From positions 1-64,000 of the forward strand of contig JBEKZS010000002.1 in assembly GCA_049509635.1 (NCBI GenBank): a stretch of 64,000 nucleotides of DNA, written 5' to 3'. This DNA is from Roseiarcus sp049509635. GTDB lineage: Bacteria > Pseudomonadota > Alphaproteobacteria > Rhizobiales > Beijerinckiaceae. Under the pieces are notes generated by a model. The model was not told where the DNA came from, ran no database searches, and saw only the letters and a list, made by a program, of their open reading frames with translations. Shown in pieces: positions 34,758-43,620 of this stretch (positions are counted from its first letter, which is position 1; the number at the start of each line of letters is the position of its first letter). A program made the translations under genes and the position numbers.

Positions 34758-35603
34758 TCAGCGGGTCGCCGCGCGCAGCACGTGGCCGCCGCCCCGGCCC
34801 GAAGTCGCGCCCGTCCGGTCCGGGAAATAGCGCGCGACGACCTCGACCCAGCCGAGATCCTCGATCCCGGCGAATCCGAGCGCGCCGAGCCGGGCGTGCA
34901 GCGACGGCGTCTCGAGATAGCCGCGAAACACTTCGCCCGCGGCGGCGACCCGCGCCGCGAGTTCCTCATGAACGGCCCGCCGCACCGGATCCTCGATCGC
35001 CTCCGGCGGATTGGCGTAGTCGAACACGACCTCGGCCCCGCCCGGCAGGCCGGCGATGAAGCCGAGCGTCGTAAAAATCGCCGCCTCGGTGAGATAGGGC
35101 GTCACGCCGAGCCAGGTGAAGAAACTGCGCCGCGCCGGATCGAAGCCGGCGGCGGCGAGACCCTCGGCGAGGCTCTCGCGCTCGAAATCGACCGGCGCGA
35201 ATGTCAGGGCGGCGGGAATCGCGATGCCCGCCTCCGCCAGCCGCTCGCGCTTCCAGGCCTGGGTCGCGGGATGGTCGACCTCGAAGACGCGCAGGCCCGC
35301 GGCCGGGTCGGCGCGGTAGGCATAGGTGTCGAGGCCGGCGCCGAGCACGACCAGCTGGGTCGCGCCGCGCGCGATCGCCGCCGCCAGCGCATCCTCGGCG
35401 AAGCGGGTCCTGACCGCGATGAACAGCCGGAGGCCGCGCCGCGCCGGGTCCGCTTCCGCCGCCCGGATCGCCTCGTCGGCCTCGGGGCCGAGAATGCGCA
35501 GCGCCAGCGGGTCGCGGAAGATGCGGCCCTGTTCGAGAACCTGATGGGCCGCGCGATGGCCGGCGGCGCCCAGCGCGGTGCGGCTCGGCTGACCTGACTG
35601 CAT
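34758..35603 (-). CDS. Class I SAM-dependent methyltransferase (leucine carboxyl methyltransferase-like family)
   Basis: A 281-residue methyltransferase of the TIGR00027/LCM-like family. Typical blocks are SRTALGAAGHRAAHQVLEQGRIFRDPLALRILG, RTRFAEDALAAAIARGATQLVVLGAGLDTYAYR (SAM loop) and VFEVDHPATQAWKRERL, followed by FTWLGVTPYLT. Members methylate carboxylates or polyketide-like products; the substrate here is unknown. ATG 35603 begins MQSGQPSRTA, matching the family start; the longer frame to 35657 was rejected. Confidence 0.9.
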   Translation of the reverse strand: MQSGQPSRTALGAAGHRAAHQVLEQGRIFRDPLALRILGPEADEAIRAAEADPARRGLRLFIAVRTRFAEDALAAAIARGATQLVVLGAGLDTYAYRADPAAGLRVFEVDHPATQAWKRERLAEAGIAIPAALTFAPVDFERESLAEGLAAAGFDPARRSFFTWLGVTPYLTEAAIFTTLGFIAGLPGGAEVVFDYANPPEAIEDPVRRAVHEELAARVAAAGEVFRGYLETPSLHARLGALGFAGIEDLGWVEVVARYFPDRTGATSGRGGGHVLRAATR

Positions 35604-35673
35604 GGCGGGTCCCCGGCAAGCGCCCGGCACATTCGCCGGCGCCCGGCGGCGCGTCAATCCCGCGCAGCGCGTT

Positions 35674-38142
35674 TCACGTCCCGCGCGGCTTGGCGCGCGC
35701 GGTCGGCGCCGCGGCCGCGGGATCCTCCGGCCAGGGATGGCGCGGATACCGGCCGCGCAGCTCCGCCCGCACTTGCGCCCAGGAGCCGCGCCAGAAACCG
35801 GGGAGGTCGCGGGTGATCTGGATCGGCCGATGGGCGGGCGACAGCAGATGCAGCGTCAGCGGCGCGCGGCCGGCCGCGAGCGCGGGATGAGCGGAAAGGC
35901 CGAACAGCTCCTGCACCCGCAGCGCGACCGCCGGTCCGCCCTCGGCTTCATAGTCGACCGGGATCGCCGAGCCGGTCGGCGCGACGAAATGGGTCGGCGC
36001 CTCGGCCTCGAGCCGGCGCGCGAGGGCGAACGGCAAGAGCGCATGCAGCGCCTGGGCGAAATCCGCCTCGCCGAATTCGGCGAGACTCGTCTTGCCCGCG
36101 AGCCAGGGCGTCAGCCAGTCGGCGCTCGCCGCGAGCGCCTCGTCGGAGAGATCGGGCCATCCGGGATCGCCGGCGCGGCGCAGGAACATCACCCGGTCGC
36201 GCCACTGGCGCAGCGCCCTGCTCCACGGCAGGCGCCCGACGCCGAGGCCCAGAATTCCGGCCGCCAGCGCGGCGGCGCTCGCCTCGTCGGCGGGAACCGG
36301 CAGCATCTGTTCGGCCAGCGTCAGCGCGCCGAGCCGGCGTTTGCGGCGCGCGCGCAGCGACGCCGAGGCGCGGTCGAAGACGATCTCCTCGACGGTCTCG
36401 ATCGCGGCGCCGGCGACGGCCTCGACCTCGTCGAGCGCGAGCGGCGCGGCGAGCAGGATGCGCGCTGCGGCGGCGCGGCCGACGATCTCGCCGACCGCCA
36501 GATAGGGCGCGCCAGCGAGCGCGTCATGCGGCTCGACCGCGCCCGCTCGCCCGTTCGCCATCAGGAATTCGCCGCGCCGGCCGCGCGCCCTGGCGATGCG
36601 CTCGGGAAAGGCGAAGGCGAGCAGCGGCCCGACCGCGCCGTCGGCCGCCTGGGTCGGCGGCCCGGCGAGGCTTTCGGCGCGGCGGGCGAGCCGGCGCGCG
36701 AGCCGGCGGGCGTCCTCGGCGCGCGGCGATCGATCCTGCGCGAAGCGATCGAGCCGGCCCGCGAGATCGGCGCCGTCGCCGCCGAGCCCGCGTTCGGTCA
36801 GCAGGATCGCGACCCGGCTCGCCAGCTCCGCCTCGCCGCGCGCGGCGGCCGCCAGGACCATCCGCGCGAGCCGCGGCGGCAACGGCAGTCTGGCGATCGC
36901 CCTGCCCGCCTCGGTGATGCGCCCCGCCGCATCGAGCGCGCCGATCGCGCGCAGCAGCGCGCGCGCCTCGTTCAGCGCGGCCGCCGGCGGCGGGTCGAGA
37001 AAGGCGAGCCGCGCGGGGTCGCTGACGCCCCACGAGGCGAGGTCGAGCGTGAAGCCGGAAAGGTCGGCCGACAGAATCTCCGGCGTGGCGAAGGGCGCCA
37101 GCGCGCCGTCGGCCGCCGCCTCCCACAGGCGGTAGCAGACGCCGGGCTCGGTACGGCCGGCGCGGCCGCGGCGCTGGTCGGCGGCGGCGCGGCTGACGCG
37201 CTGGGTCTCCAGCCGGGTCACGCCGATATCGGGCTCGTAGCGCGGCACGCGCGCAAGGCCGCTGTCGACGACGACGCGCACGCCCTCGATGGTCAGCGAG
37301 GTCTCGGCGATCGAGGTGGCGAGCGCGACCTTGCGCCGTCCCGGCGGCGCCGGCAGCACGGCGCGATCCTGCGCGGCGCGGTCCATCGCGCCATAGAGCG
37401 GGGCGATGTCGACCGATGGGTCCCTCACGCGCGCGTCGAGCAGCGCCGCGGTGCGGGTGATCTCGGCCTGGCCCGGCAGGAACACGAGGATCGAGCCGCG
37501 CTCGGATGCGAGCGCCTCCAGGGTCACCCGCGCGACCGCTTCCTCGATCCGCAGCGCCGGATGGCGCCCGACATGGCGGGTCTCGACCGGCCAGGCGCGG
37601 CCCTGGCTCTCGATCAGCGGCGCCTCGCCCATCAGCGCGGCGACGCGGGCGCCGTCGAGCGTCGCCGACATGACGAGCAGGCGCAGGTCCTCGCGCAGCG
37701 CGCCCTGCGCGTCGAGCGCGAGCGCGAGGCCGAGATCGGCGTCGAGCGAGCGCTCGTGGAATTCGTCGAACAGCACCGCGCAGACGCCGTCGAGCCCGGG
37801 ATCCTCGAGGATCATCCGCGTGAACACGCCCTCGGTGACGACCTCGATCCGCGTGCGCGCGGAGACCTCGGCCTGCATGCGCACCCGCAGCCCGACCGTC
37901 TCGCCGACCCGCTCGCCGAGCGTCGCCGCCATCCGCGCGGCCGCCGCGCGGGCGGCGAGCCGGCGCGGCTCCAGAACCATGATGCGTCCGGCGGCGGCGA
38001 ACGGTTCGTCGAGCAGCGCGAGCGGAACCCGGGTCGTCTTGCCGGCGCCCGGCGGGGCGACGAGGACGGCGCGGCTGCCCCGCGCCAGTTCGGCGCGCAG
38101 CTGCGGCAGCACGGCGTCGATCGGCAGCGGGGCGGGCGGCAT
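35674..38142 (-). CDS. hrpB: ATP-dependent helicase HrpB
   Basis: An 822-residue DEAH-box helicase. Motif I VAPPGAGKTTRVPLALL, Ia VLEPRRLAARAAA, II LFDEFHERSLDADLGLAL, III LVMSATLDG, V ATSIAETSLTIEGV and VI DQRRGRAGRTEPGVCYRLW are all present, followed by a winged helix/HB region and the HrpB-specific C-terminal domain (HPLAAGRAPLT-like and WAQVRAELRGRYPRHPWPEDP). HrpB is an RNA helicase of unsettled function, dispensable in most bacteria. Length fits the family (about 820). It is divergent from a TetR-like regulator. Confidence 0.95.
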   Translation of the reverse strand: MPPAPLPIDAVLPQLRAELARGSRAVLVAPPGAGKTTRVPLALLDEPFAAAGRIMVLEPRRLAARAAAARMAATLGERVGETVGLRVRMQAEVSARTRIEVVTEGVFTRMILEDPGLDGVCAVLFDEFHERSLDADLGLALALDAQGALREDLRLLVMSATLDGARVAALMGEAPLIESQGRAWPVETRHVGRHPALRIEEAVARVTLEALASERGSILVFLPGQAEITRTAALLDARVRDPSVDIAPLYGAMDRAAQDRAVLPAPPGRRKVALATSIAETSLTIEGVRVVVDSGLARVPRYEPDIGVTRLETQRVSRAAADQRRGRAGRTEPGVCYRLWEAAADGALAPFATPEILSADLSGFTLDLASWGVSDPARLAFLDPPPAAALNEARALLRAIGALDAAGRITEAGRAIARLPLPPRLARMVLAAAARGEAELASRVAILLTERGLGGDGADLAGRLDRFAQDRSPRAEDARRLARRLARRAESLAGPPTQAADGAVGPLLAFAFPERIARARGRRGEFLMANGRAGAVEPHDALAGAPYLAVGEIVGRAAAARILLAAPLALDEVEAVAGAAIETVEEIVFDRASASLRARRKRRLGALTLAEQMLPVPADEASAAALAAGILGLGVGRLPWSRALRQWRDRVMFLRRAGDPGWPDLSDEALAASADWLTPWLAGKTSLAEFGEADFAQALHALLPFALARRLEAEAPTHFVAPTGSAIPVDYEAEGGPAVALRVQELFGLSAHPALAAGRAPLTLHLLSPAHRPIQITRDLPGFWRGSWAQVRAELRGRYPRHPWPEDPAAAAPTARAKPRGT

Positions 38143-38312
38143 CGCGCCTGCTTGTCAGGAAGCCGGCGCGCCGGCAAGCGCGGCGGCGGCCGCCCGCGCC
38201 GAAGGCCGGCGAAAGTCCCGCGTCGCTCCGCCGCCCCGGCGCGGGGTCGCCGGGGTTTGGCGGAAGCGGCCCGAGCGACTACACTGAGCCGTCCTGAGAC
38301 CGGGAGGCTGGC

Positions 38313-39035
38313 GTGACGCATGCGACTCACTCGAACAAGGACGGCGGCTCGCCGCGCGCGCGCATCGTCGACGCGCTGATGGCGCTGGCCGCCGAGCAGC
38401 CATTCGAGGACATTTCGATCTCGGCGATCTGCGAGCGGGCCGGCGTCTCGCTCGCCGACTTCCGCGATTCCTTTCCGTCGAAGGGCGCGGTCCTGGCGGG
38501 TTTCTCCAAGCGCATCGACCACATCGTGCTGACCGCGCAAACCGGCGAAACGGCGAGCGAAGAGCCCAAGGAGCGGCTGTTCGACGTGCTGATGCGCCGG
38601 CTCGATGCGATGAGCCCCTATCGCGAAGGGCTGCGCGAGGTCACGCGATGGTTGCGCCGCGAGCCGCTCGCCGCGCTGGCGGTCAACCAGGTCGTGGTCA
38701 ATTCGATGCGCTTCATGCTCGAGGCGGCCGGGATCGAGAGCGAGGGCGGCGTCGGCGCGCTGAAGCTGCAGGGCCTCGCGATGGCCTGGGCGCGCGTGCT
38801 GGAAGTCTGGTTCGACGACGAGCCGGACCTGTCCAAGACGATGGCCGAACTCGACCGCGCGCTGAGCCGCGGCGAGCGCCTGGTCGCGCGCGTCGAAAGC
38901 GTCGACCGGTTCGCCGGTCCGCTGAAGGCGCTCGCCCGCGCGGCGTTCGAATCGCGCCGCCGGGCGAGCGAGACATTCCACCGGCGCGCGCGGCGCCGCG
39001 ACGCCGATCCGGATGCGCGCGAACACCGGCTGTGA
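38313..39035 (+). CDS. TetR family regulator with COQ9-like C-terminal region
   Basis: A 240-residue protein. The N-terminal HTH is TetR-like (RIVDALMALAAEQPFEDISISAICERAGVSLADFRDSFPSKGAVLAGFSKRID). The C-terminal part (about 100-200: LFDVLMRRLDAMSPYREGLREVTRWLRREPLAALAVNQ, then a long helix with WARVLEVWFDDEPDLSKTMAELDRAL) resembles the lipid-binding COQ9 domain that shares ancestry with TetR. It could be a regulator or a ubiquinone-related COQ9-like protein. GTG 38313 follows GGGAGG. The C-terminus is very Arg-rich. Confidence 0.8.
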   Translation: MTHATHSNKDGGSPRARIVDALMALAAEQPFEDISISAICERAGVSLADFRDSFPSKGAVLAGFSKRIDHIVLTAQTGETASEEPKERLFDVLMRRLDAMSPYREGLREVTRWLRREPLAALAVNQVVVNSMRFMLEAAGIESEGGVGALKLQGLAMAWARVLEVWFDDEPDLSKTMAELDRALSRGERLVARVESVDRFAGPLKALARAAFESRRRASETFHRRARRRDADPDAREHRL

Positions 39036-39401
39036 GGGCGCAGGACGCCGCGCCGGACCTTGTCGGCGGTTCCCCCGCCGGCGCCAAGATCTCTTTCAGC
39101 AAGAAGTCGCCTTCGCTCCCTGAACGTACTCCCGGCGCCTCGCTCTGGCGTCGCCTGGGCGCCGTCGCCTGTTCCTGTCGCCGAACAAACGCCCCTGCTC
39201 CGGCCGGCCGGACGCGGAGGATTAGCGAGGGCTGAAGGGATCACGGCGGATTCGAGCGAATGCATCGACCAGCCGTCAGCCATCACATGGGAATCCGGGC
39301 GAAACCTCGCCGGTCACGATCGCCTAACCAAGGATTTTAGCGCCCCGGCAGCCGCGCCGGGGCCAGTCTCTCCCCGCGACCATTCGCGCGGGAGATTTGG
39401 C
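39036..39401. other. 366-bp intergenic stretch upstream of the DUF6101-type gene
   Basis: It contains a GC-rich stem-loop (CCCCGGC-N6-GCCGGGG near 39343-39362) and a moderately A/T-rich segment at about 39295-39335. I see no coding frame with protein-like composition and no clear promoter. It presumably carries the promoter of the following gene. Confidence 0.4.
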
Positions 39402-39983
39402 ATGCAGTCAGAGCGGACCGAGGCGGACGCCGAGCGCCAGATGGCGCGCGCGCCGCGGCCGGGCGTCGCGGGGACGCGACGCCTCGAGGCCCCCGACGCG
39501 CGCGCCGACGGGCGGCGGCGAGTCATCGTGCTCGGGCGCGACGGCGTCGTGATCGCGCGCAGCATCGGGGGCGCGTTCATGACCATCGGGTTGCGGCCGG
39601 ACGCCTTCCAGGGCGTCGTGCTGCGGATGCGCGGCCCGACCGACGGATGTTTCCACTATCAGATCGAACTCCGGCATCGCGACCCCGATCTCTGCGTCAC
39701 GCTGTGCGAGGCCGACGACGACCGCGAGATCGAGGCGGAATGGCGGCTGTGGGCGAAGTTCCTCGGCGTGCCGACGCTGGTCGAACGCGAAGCGGGGCGC
39801 GCCGATCCCGATCGCCCCCGCCTCGGCGCCGTCGCGATCGCGCCGATCGGTCCGCGCCGCCGCGGCCGGACGATCACCGCGCGCCGGCCGCGCTTCCTGA
39901 CCCGCCGCAAGACCGGCGCGCCGGCCAAGGCGCCGCCCTCGCGCGGACGCGAGATTTTTCCCGGCGCGAAAGCCGACCGCTGA
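39402..39983 (+). CDS. DUF6101-type hypothetical protein
   Basis: A 193-residue protein. After a variable basic N-terminus comes a conserved-looking core, RRVIVLGRDGVVIARSIGGAFMTIGLRPDAFQGVVLRM, then YQIELRHRDPDLCVTLCEADDDREIEAEWRLWAKFLGVPTLVE, and a basic disordered tail (RRGRTITARRPRFLTRRK). The core and length fit the DUF6101 proteins widespread in Hyphomicrobiales; I make this assignment from memory of that family. Function is unknown. ATG 39402 follows GGGAG. It is convergent with iolB (9 nt between the stops). Confidence 0.72.
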   Translation: MQSERTEADAERQMARAPRPGVAGTRRLEAPDARADGRRRVIVLGRDGVVIARSIGGAFMTIGLRPDAFQGVVLRMRGPTDGCFHYQIELRHRDPDLCVTLCEADDDREIEAEWRLWAKFLGVPTLVEREAGRADPDRPRLGAVAIAPIGPRRRGRTITARRPRFLTRRKTGAPAKAPPSRGREIFPGAKADR

Positions 39984-39992
39984 CGCGGCGGG

Positions 39993-40793
39993 CTACTTCA
40001 TCAGCCAGGAATGAGCGGGATCGTTGTGGAACCGCCAGACCCGCTTCGGGCCGGCCATCACATTGAGATAGTAGAGATCATAGCCGTGCGCGGCGCCGAC
40101 CGGATGGTAGCCGCGCGGCACCAGCACCACGTCGCGGTCGCCGACCGCGAGCGTCTCGTCGAGCGAGCGGTCGTCGGTGTAGACGCGCTGCAGCGCGAAA
40201 CCCTGCGGCGGCGACAGGCGGTGGTAGTAGGTCTCCTCGAGCAGCGATTCGTCGGGCAGCGCGTCGCGGTCGTGCTTGTGCGGGGGATAGCTCGACCAGT
40301 TGCCGCCCGGCGTGATCACCTCGACGACCAGCAGGCTGTCGGCGGCGGCGGTCTCGGACAGGATGTTGCGGACGTGGCGGGTGTTCGAGCCCTTGCCGCG
40401 GGTCAGCGTCTCGACGTCGCCGGGCGCGATCACCCGGGCGGGCAGCGCGCCCGAGCCCGGCGCCGAGCAGATCGCGACTTCGCAATCCGTCACCGCTTCG
40501 ACCGCATAGGCGCCGCCGGCCGGCAGATAGACCGACCAGGGCAGACCCTCGAAGACATTGGCGCGCTCGCCGATCGCGCCGGAATCGAAGCCTCCGGCGG
40601 TCACCCGCGCCCGGCCCGACAGTACGACGACGCAGGCCTCGCGGGCGCCGGTCTCGAGCGCCGCGCGCGCTCCCTTTGTCAGATCGCGCGCCTCGAAGCC
40701 GACATAGGTCCACCCGGCGCTCTCCGGCGTGATGCGGTGGACGAGTCCGTCGGCGGATTTGCCGGGATGGACGAGAAGGTTCGAGGTCGGCAT
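39993..40793 (-). CDS. iolB: 5-deoxy-glucuronate isomerase
   Basis: A 266-residue bicupin that converts 5-deoxy-D-glucuronate to 2-deoxy-5-keto-gluconate in myo-inositol catabolism. Metal-site residues are seen in SYPPHKHDRDALPDESLLEETYYHRLSP (His, His, Glu, His) and the C-terminal PRGYHPVGAAHGYDLYYLNVMAGPKRVW block is characteristic. Length fits IolB (about 265-270). ATG 40793 lies 32 nt downstream of the iolE stop. It is the last gene of the minus-strand iol operon. Confidence 0.96.
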   Translation of the reverse strand: MPTSNLLVHPGKSADGLVHRITPESAGWTYVGFEARDLTKGARAALETGAREACVVVLSGRARVTAGGFDSGAIGERANVFEGLPWSVYLPAGGAYAVEAVTDCEVAICSAPGSGALPARVIAPGDVETLTRGKGSNTRHVRNILSETAAADSLLVVEVITPGGNWSSYPPHKHDRDALPDESLLEETYYHRLSPPQGFALQRVYTDDRSLDETLAVGDRDVVLVPRGYHPVGAAHGYDLYYLNVMAGPKRVWRFHNDPAHSWLMK

Positions 40794-40825
40794 CGGCGGG
40801 TCTCCATCCGTCTCGACGAGGGGAA

Positions 40826-41725
40826 TCAGGCCAGGCCGCTCTCGCGGAATGCGCTCCTGAGATGCGCGACCCCCTTCCTGGCGTAGGCGAGCGCCGGCGC
40901 CTTCGTCGGGTCCTGTTCGGCCTCGAGCACGACCCAGCCGGAATAGCCCCGCAATTCCCTGAACACCGCGACATAGTCGACCACGCCGTCGCCCGGCACG
41001 GTGTAGACGCCGAGTTCGGCGCCCCTGCCGAGGATCGAATCGAGAAAGCTCCAGTCGCCCGCGCGCGCCTCCTCCATCTTCGCCTTGCGCACGTCCTTGC
41101 AATGGACATGGCTGATCCGGCTGCGGTAGCGGCGGGCGAGCGCGGCGGGATCGGCGCCGCCCCAGGTCGCATGGCCGGTGTCGAGCAGCAGGTTCACGGG
41201 CGGGCTGGTGTTGGCCATGAACGCCTGGATGTCGGCCTCCGACTGGACGATCGTGCCCATGTGGTGGTGGTAGCAGAGCTTGAATCCTTCGTCGGCGAGC
41301 AGCACGGCGAGGTCGGTGATCCCGGCGCCATAGGCCTGCCACTCGCCGGCCGGCAGATGCGGACGCTGCGAAAGCGGCTTGCCGCGGTCGCCGTGGATCG
41401 CGTTCGAGGTCTCGGCGACGATGAACACATCCGTGCCCATCGCCTTCAGCAGTTCGCGATGGGGACCGGCGAGCTCGAATTCCTCGCGTGCGGAACGCTT
41501 CAGCAGCTCGATCGAATGCCAGCCGCCGACGCAGGCGAGCCCGAACGGCGCCAGCGCCGCCTTCAGCGCCTTCGGCTCGCGCGGAAACTTGTTGCCGAGC
41601 TCCATGCCCTCGAAGCCGGCCTCGCGCGCCTCGGCGAGGCAGGTCTCCAGCGGGGTGTCGCCGCCGATCTCCTGGAGGTCGTCGTTGGACCAGCCGATCG
41701 GGTTGGCGCCGAGGCGAATCGTCAT
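40826..41725 (-). CDS. iolE: myo-inosose-2 dehydratase
   Basis: A 299-residue TIM-barrel enzyme dehydrating scyllo-inosose (2-keto-myo-inositol) to the 1,2-dione. Family blocks: ANPIGWSNDDLQEIGGDTPLETCL, ELGNKFPREP, CYHHHMGTIVQSEADIQAFM, LLLDTGHATWGGADPAALARRY, HVHCKDVRK and WVVLEAEQDPTKAPAL, containing the Glu/Asp/His metal ligands. ATG 41725 follows the iolD stop with a single intervening base (TGA-C-ATG), so translation is coupled. Confidence 0.96.
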   Translation of the reverse strand: MTIRLGANPIGWSNDDLQEIGGDTPLETCLAEAREAGFEGMELGNKFPREPKALKAALAPFGLACVGGWHSIELLKRSAREEFELAGPHRELLKAMGTDVFIVAETSNAIHGDRGKPLSQRPHLPAGEWQAYGAGITDLAVLLADEGFKLCYHHHMGTIVQSEADIQAFMANTSPPVNLLLDTGHATWGGADPAALARRYRSRISHVHCKDVRKAKMEEARAGDWSFLDSILGRGAELGVYTVPGDGVVDYVAVFRELRGYSGWVVLEAEQDPTKAPALAYARKGVAHLRSAFRESGLA

Positions 41726-41726
41726 G

Positions 41727-43574
41727 TCAATCTCCGATGCGCTGCGCGACGCGCGCCTTGTCGTAATTCTCGCGCGCCGCGACGACGCTGGCGCGGGTCG
41801 AAACCTCGGGCACGGCGACATCCCACCAGGCGCCGCCGGCGTCGGTGATCGCCATGGGATCGGTGTCGATGACGATCACCTGCGTGGCTCTGGCCCGGCG
41901 CGCGCCGGCCATCGCCGCCTCGAGCTCGTCGATCGACTTCACCTTGATCGCCTCGGCGCCGAGGCTGCGCGCATGGGCGACGAAGTCGATCGCCGGCAGC
42001 GTCTCGTGGCGCGCGTCGCGCAGCAGGTTGTTGAACGACTCGCCGCCCGTGGCGCGCTGCAGGCGGTTGATGCAGGCAAAGCCCCGGTTGTCGTTGACGA
42101 CGACGATCAGCTTGAAGCCGAGCATCACCGAGGTCGCGATTTCCGAATTCATCATGAGGTAGGAGCCGTCGCCGACCGAGACGATCACCTCGCGGTCGGG
42201 CTGGGCCATCTTGACGCCGAGCGCGCCGGCGATCTCGTAGCCCATGCAGGAATAGCCGTATTCGGCGTGATAGCCGAGCGGCGCGCCCGCCTGCCAGTGC
42301 TTGTGCAGTTCGCCGGGCAGGCCGCCCGCCGCGCAGACGACGATGTCGGACGGGGCGCCGGCGCGCTGGAGCGCGCCGAGCACCTGGGCGTCCGAGGGCA
42401 GCTCCAGATTGGTCGAGGCGGTGTAGCGCGCGGCGACCTCGGTCCATTCCGTCTTCGCCGTCGCCGCCGCCGCGCGCCATGACGCCGGCGCGCGCCAGTC
42501 GGCGAGCGCGTCCTCGAGCGCCGCGAGCCCGGCGCGCGCGTCGGCGACCAGCGGCAGCGCGCGATGCTTGGCGGCGTCGAACGGCTGGACGTTGAGGCCG
42601 ATGAAGCGGCGCGCCGGATTCTTGAACAGCGCCCAGGATCCGGTCATGAAATCGGCGAGCCGGGTGCCGACGGCGAGGATGACGTCGGCCTCGGCGGCGA
42701 GCCGGTTGGCCGCTTCGGCGCCGGAGACGCCGACGCCGCCGAGCGCGAGCGGATCGTCGGCCGGCATCGCCGACTTGCCCGCCTGCGTTTCGGCGACGGG
42801 AACCCCATGGCTGCGGCAGAAGGCGAGCAATTCGCGCTCGGCCTGGGAGTAGAGGACGCCGCCGCCGCAGATCGCGAACGGCTTGGTCGCCGCGCGCAGG
42901 GCGGCGACCGCCGCGCGCAGTTCGTCCGCGTCGGGCCCCTGCCGGCGCGGCCGGTGCAGCCGCTCCTCGAAGAAACTGGCGGGATAATCATAGGCCTCGG
43001 CCTGGACGTCCTGGCAGAAGGCGAGGGTGACCGGGCCGCATTCGGCGGGGTCGGTCAGGACCGCGATCGCGCGGGTCAGCGCCGGGACGATCTGCTCGGG
43101 ACGGGCGATGCGGTCGAAATAGCGCGACACCGGCTTGAAGCAATCGTTGGCGCTGATCGTGCCGTCGCCGAAATCCTCGACCTGCTGGAGCACGGGATCG
43201 GGCATGCGGTTGGCGAACACGTCGCCGGGCAGCAGCAGCACCGGCAGGCGGTTGACGGAGGCGACCGCCGCGGCGGTCACCATGTTGGTGGCGCCGGGGC
43301 CGATCGAGCTCGTGCAGGCCATCATCCGCAGCCGGCGCGACGCCTTGGCGTAGGCGACCGCCGACAGCGCCATCGCCTGTTCGTTGTGCGAGCGCCAGGT
43401 CGGCAGCACGTCGCGGACGGCGTAGAGCGCCTCGCCGAGGCCCGCGACATTGCCATGGCCGAAGATCGCGAACACGCCGCCGAACAGCCGGACCTTCTCG
43501 CCGTCGATCTCGGTCGTCTGCTGGGCGAGGAAGCGCACGGTCGCCTGGGCGGCGGTGAGGCGGATCGTTTTCAT
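41727..43574 (-). CDS. iolD: 3D-(3,5/4)-trihydroxycyclohexane-1,2-dione hydrolase
   Basis: A 615-residue thiamine diphosphate enzyme that opens the inositol ring to give 5-deoxy-glucuronate. The N-terminal ThDP pyrimidine domain has FGHGNVAGLGEAL and the catalytic-type Glu region SHNEQAMALSAVAYAKA. The central domain shows GVSGAEAANRLAAEADVILAVGTRLADF, and the C-terminal cofactor domain has VSVGDGSYLMMNSEIATSV ending with VVNDNRGFACINRLQ (GDG-NDN motif). Length is normal. It lies 46 nt after iolC. Confidence 0.97.
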   Translation of the reverse strand: MKTIRLTAAQATVRFLAQQTTEIDGEKVRLFGGVFAIFGHGNVAGLGEALYAVRDVLPTWRSHNEQAMALSAVAYAKASRRLRMMACTSSIGPGATNMVTAAAVASVNRLPVLLLPGDVFANRMPDPVLQQVEDFGDGTISANDCFKPVSRYFDRIARPEQIVPALTRAIAVLTDPAECGPVTLAFCQDVQAEAYDYPASFFEERLHRPRRQGPDADELRAAVAALRAATKPFAICGGGVLYSQAERELLAFCRSHGVPVAETQAGKSAMPADDPLALGGVGVSGAEAANRLAAEADVILAVGTRLADFMTGSWALFKNPARRFIGLNVQPFDAAKHRALPLVADARAGLAALEDALADWRAPASWRAAAATAKTEWTEVAARYTASTNLELPSDAQVLGALQRAGAPSDIVVCAAGGLPGELHKHWQAGAPLGYHAEYGYSCMGYEIAGALGVKMAQPDREVIVSVGDGSYLMMNSEIATSVMLGFKLIVVVNDNRGFACINRLQRATGGESFNNLLRDARHETLPAIDFVAHARSLGAEAIKVKSIDELEAAMAGARRARATQVIVIDTDPMAITDAGGAWWDVAVPEVSTRASVVAARENYDKARVAQRIGD

Positions 43575-43620
43575 CGGACCATACTCCGGTTCATTCGGGG
43601 TCGTCGGGGCGCGGGCCCCG

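Noticed and set aside
35602..38316. 904-codon plus-strand frame opposite hrpB
   Set aside because: Low-complexity Arg/Gly/Ala/Asp composition; all helicase motifs are on the minus strand.
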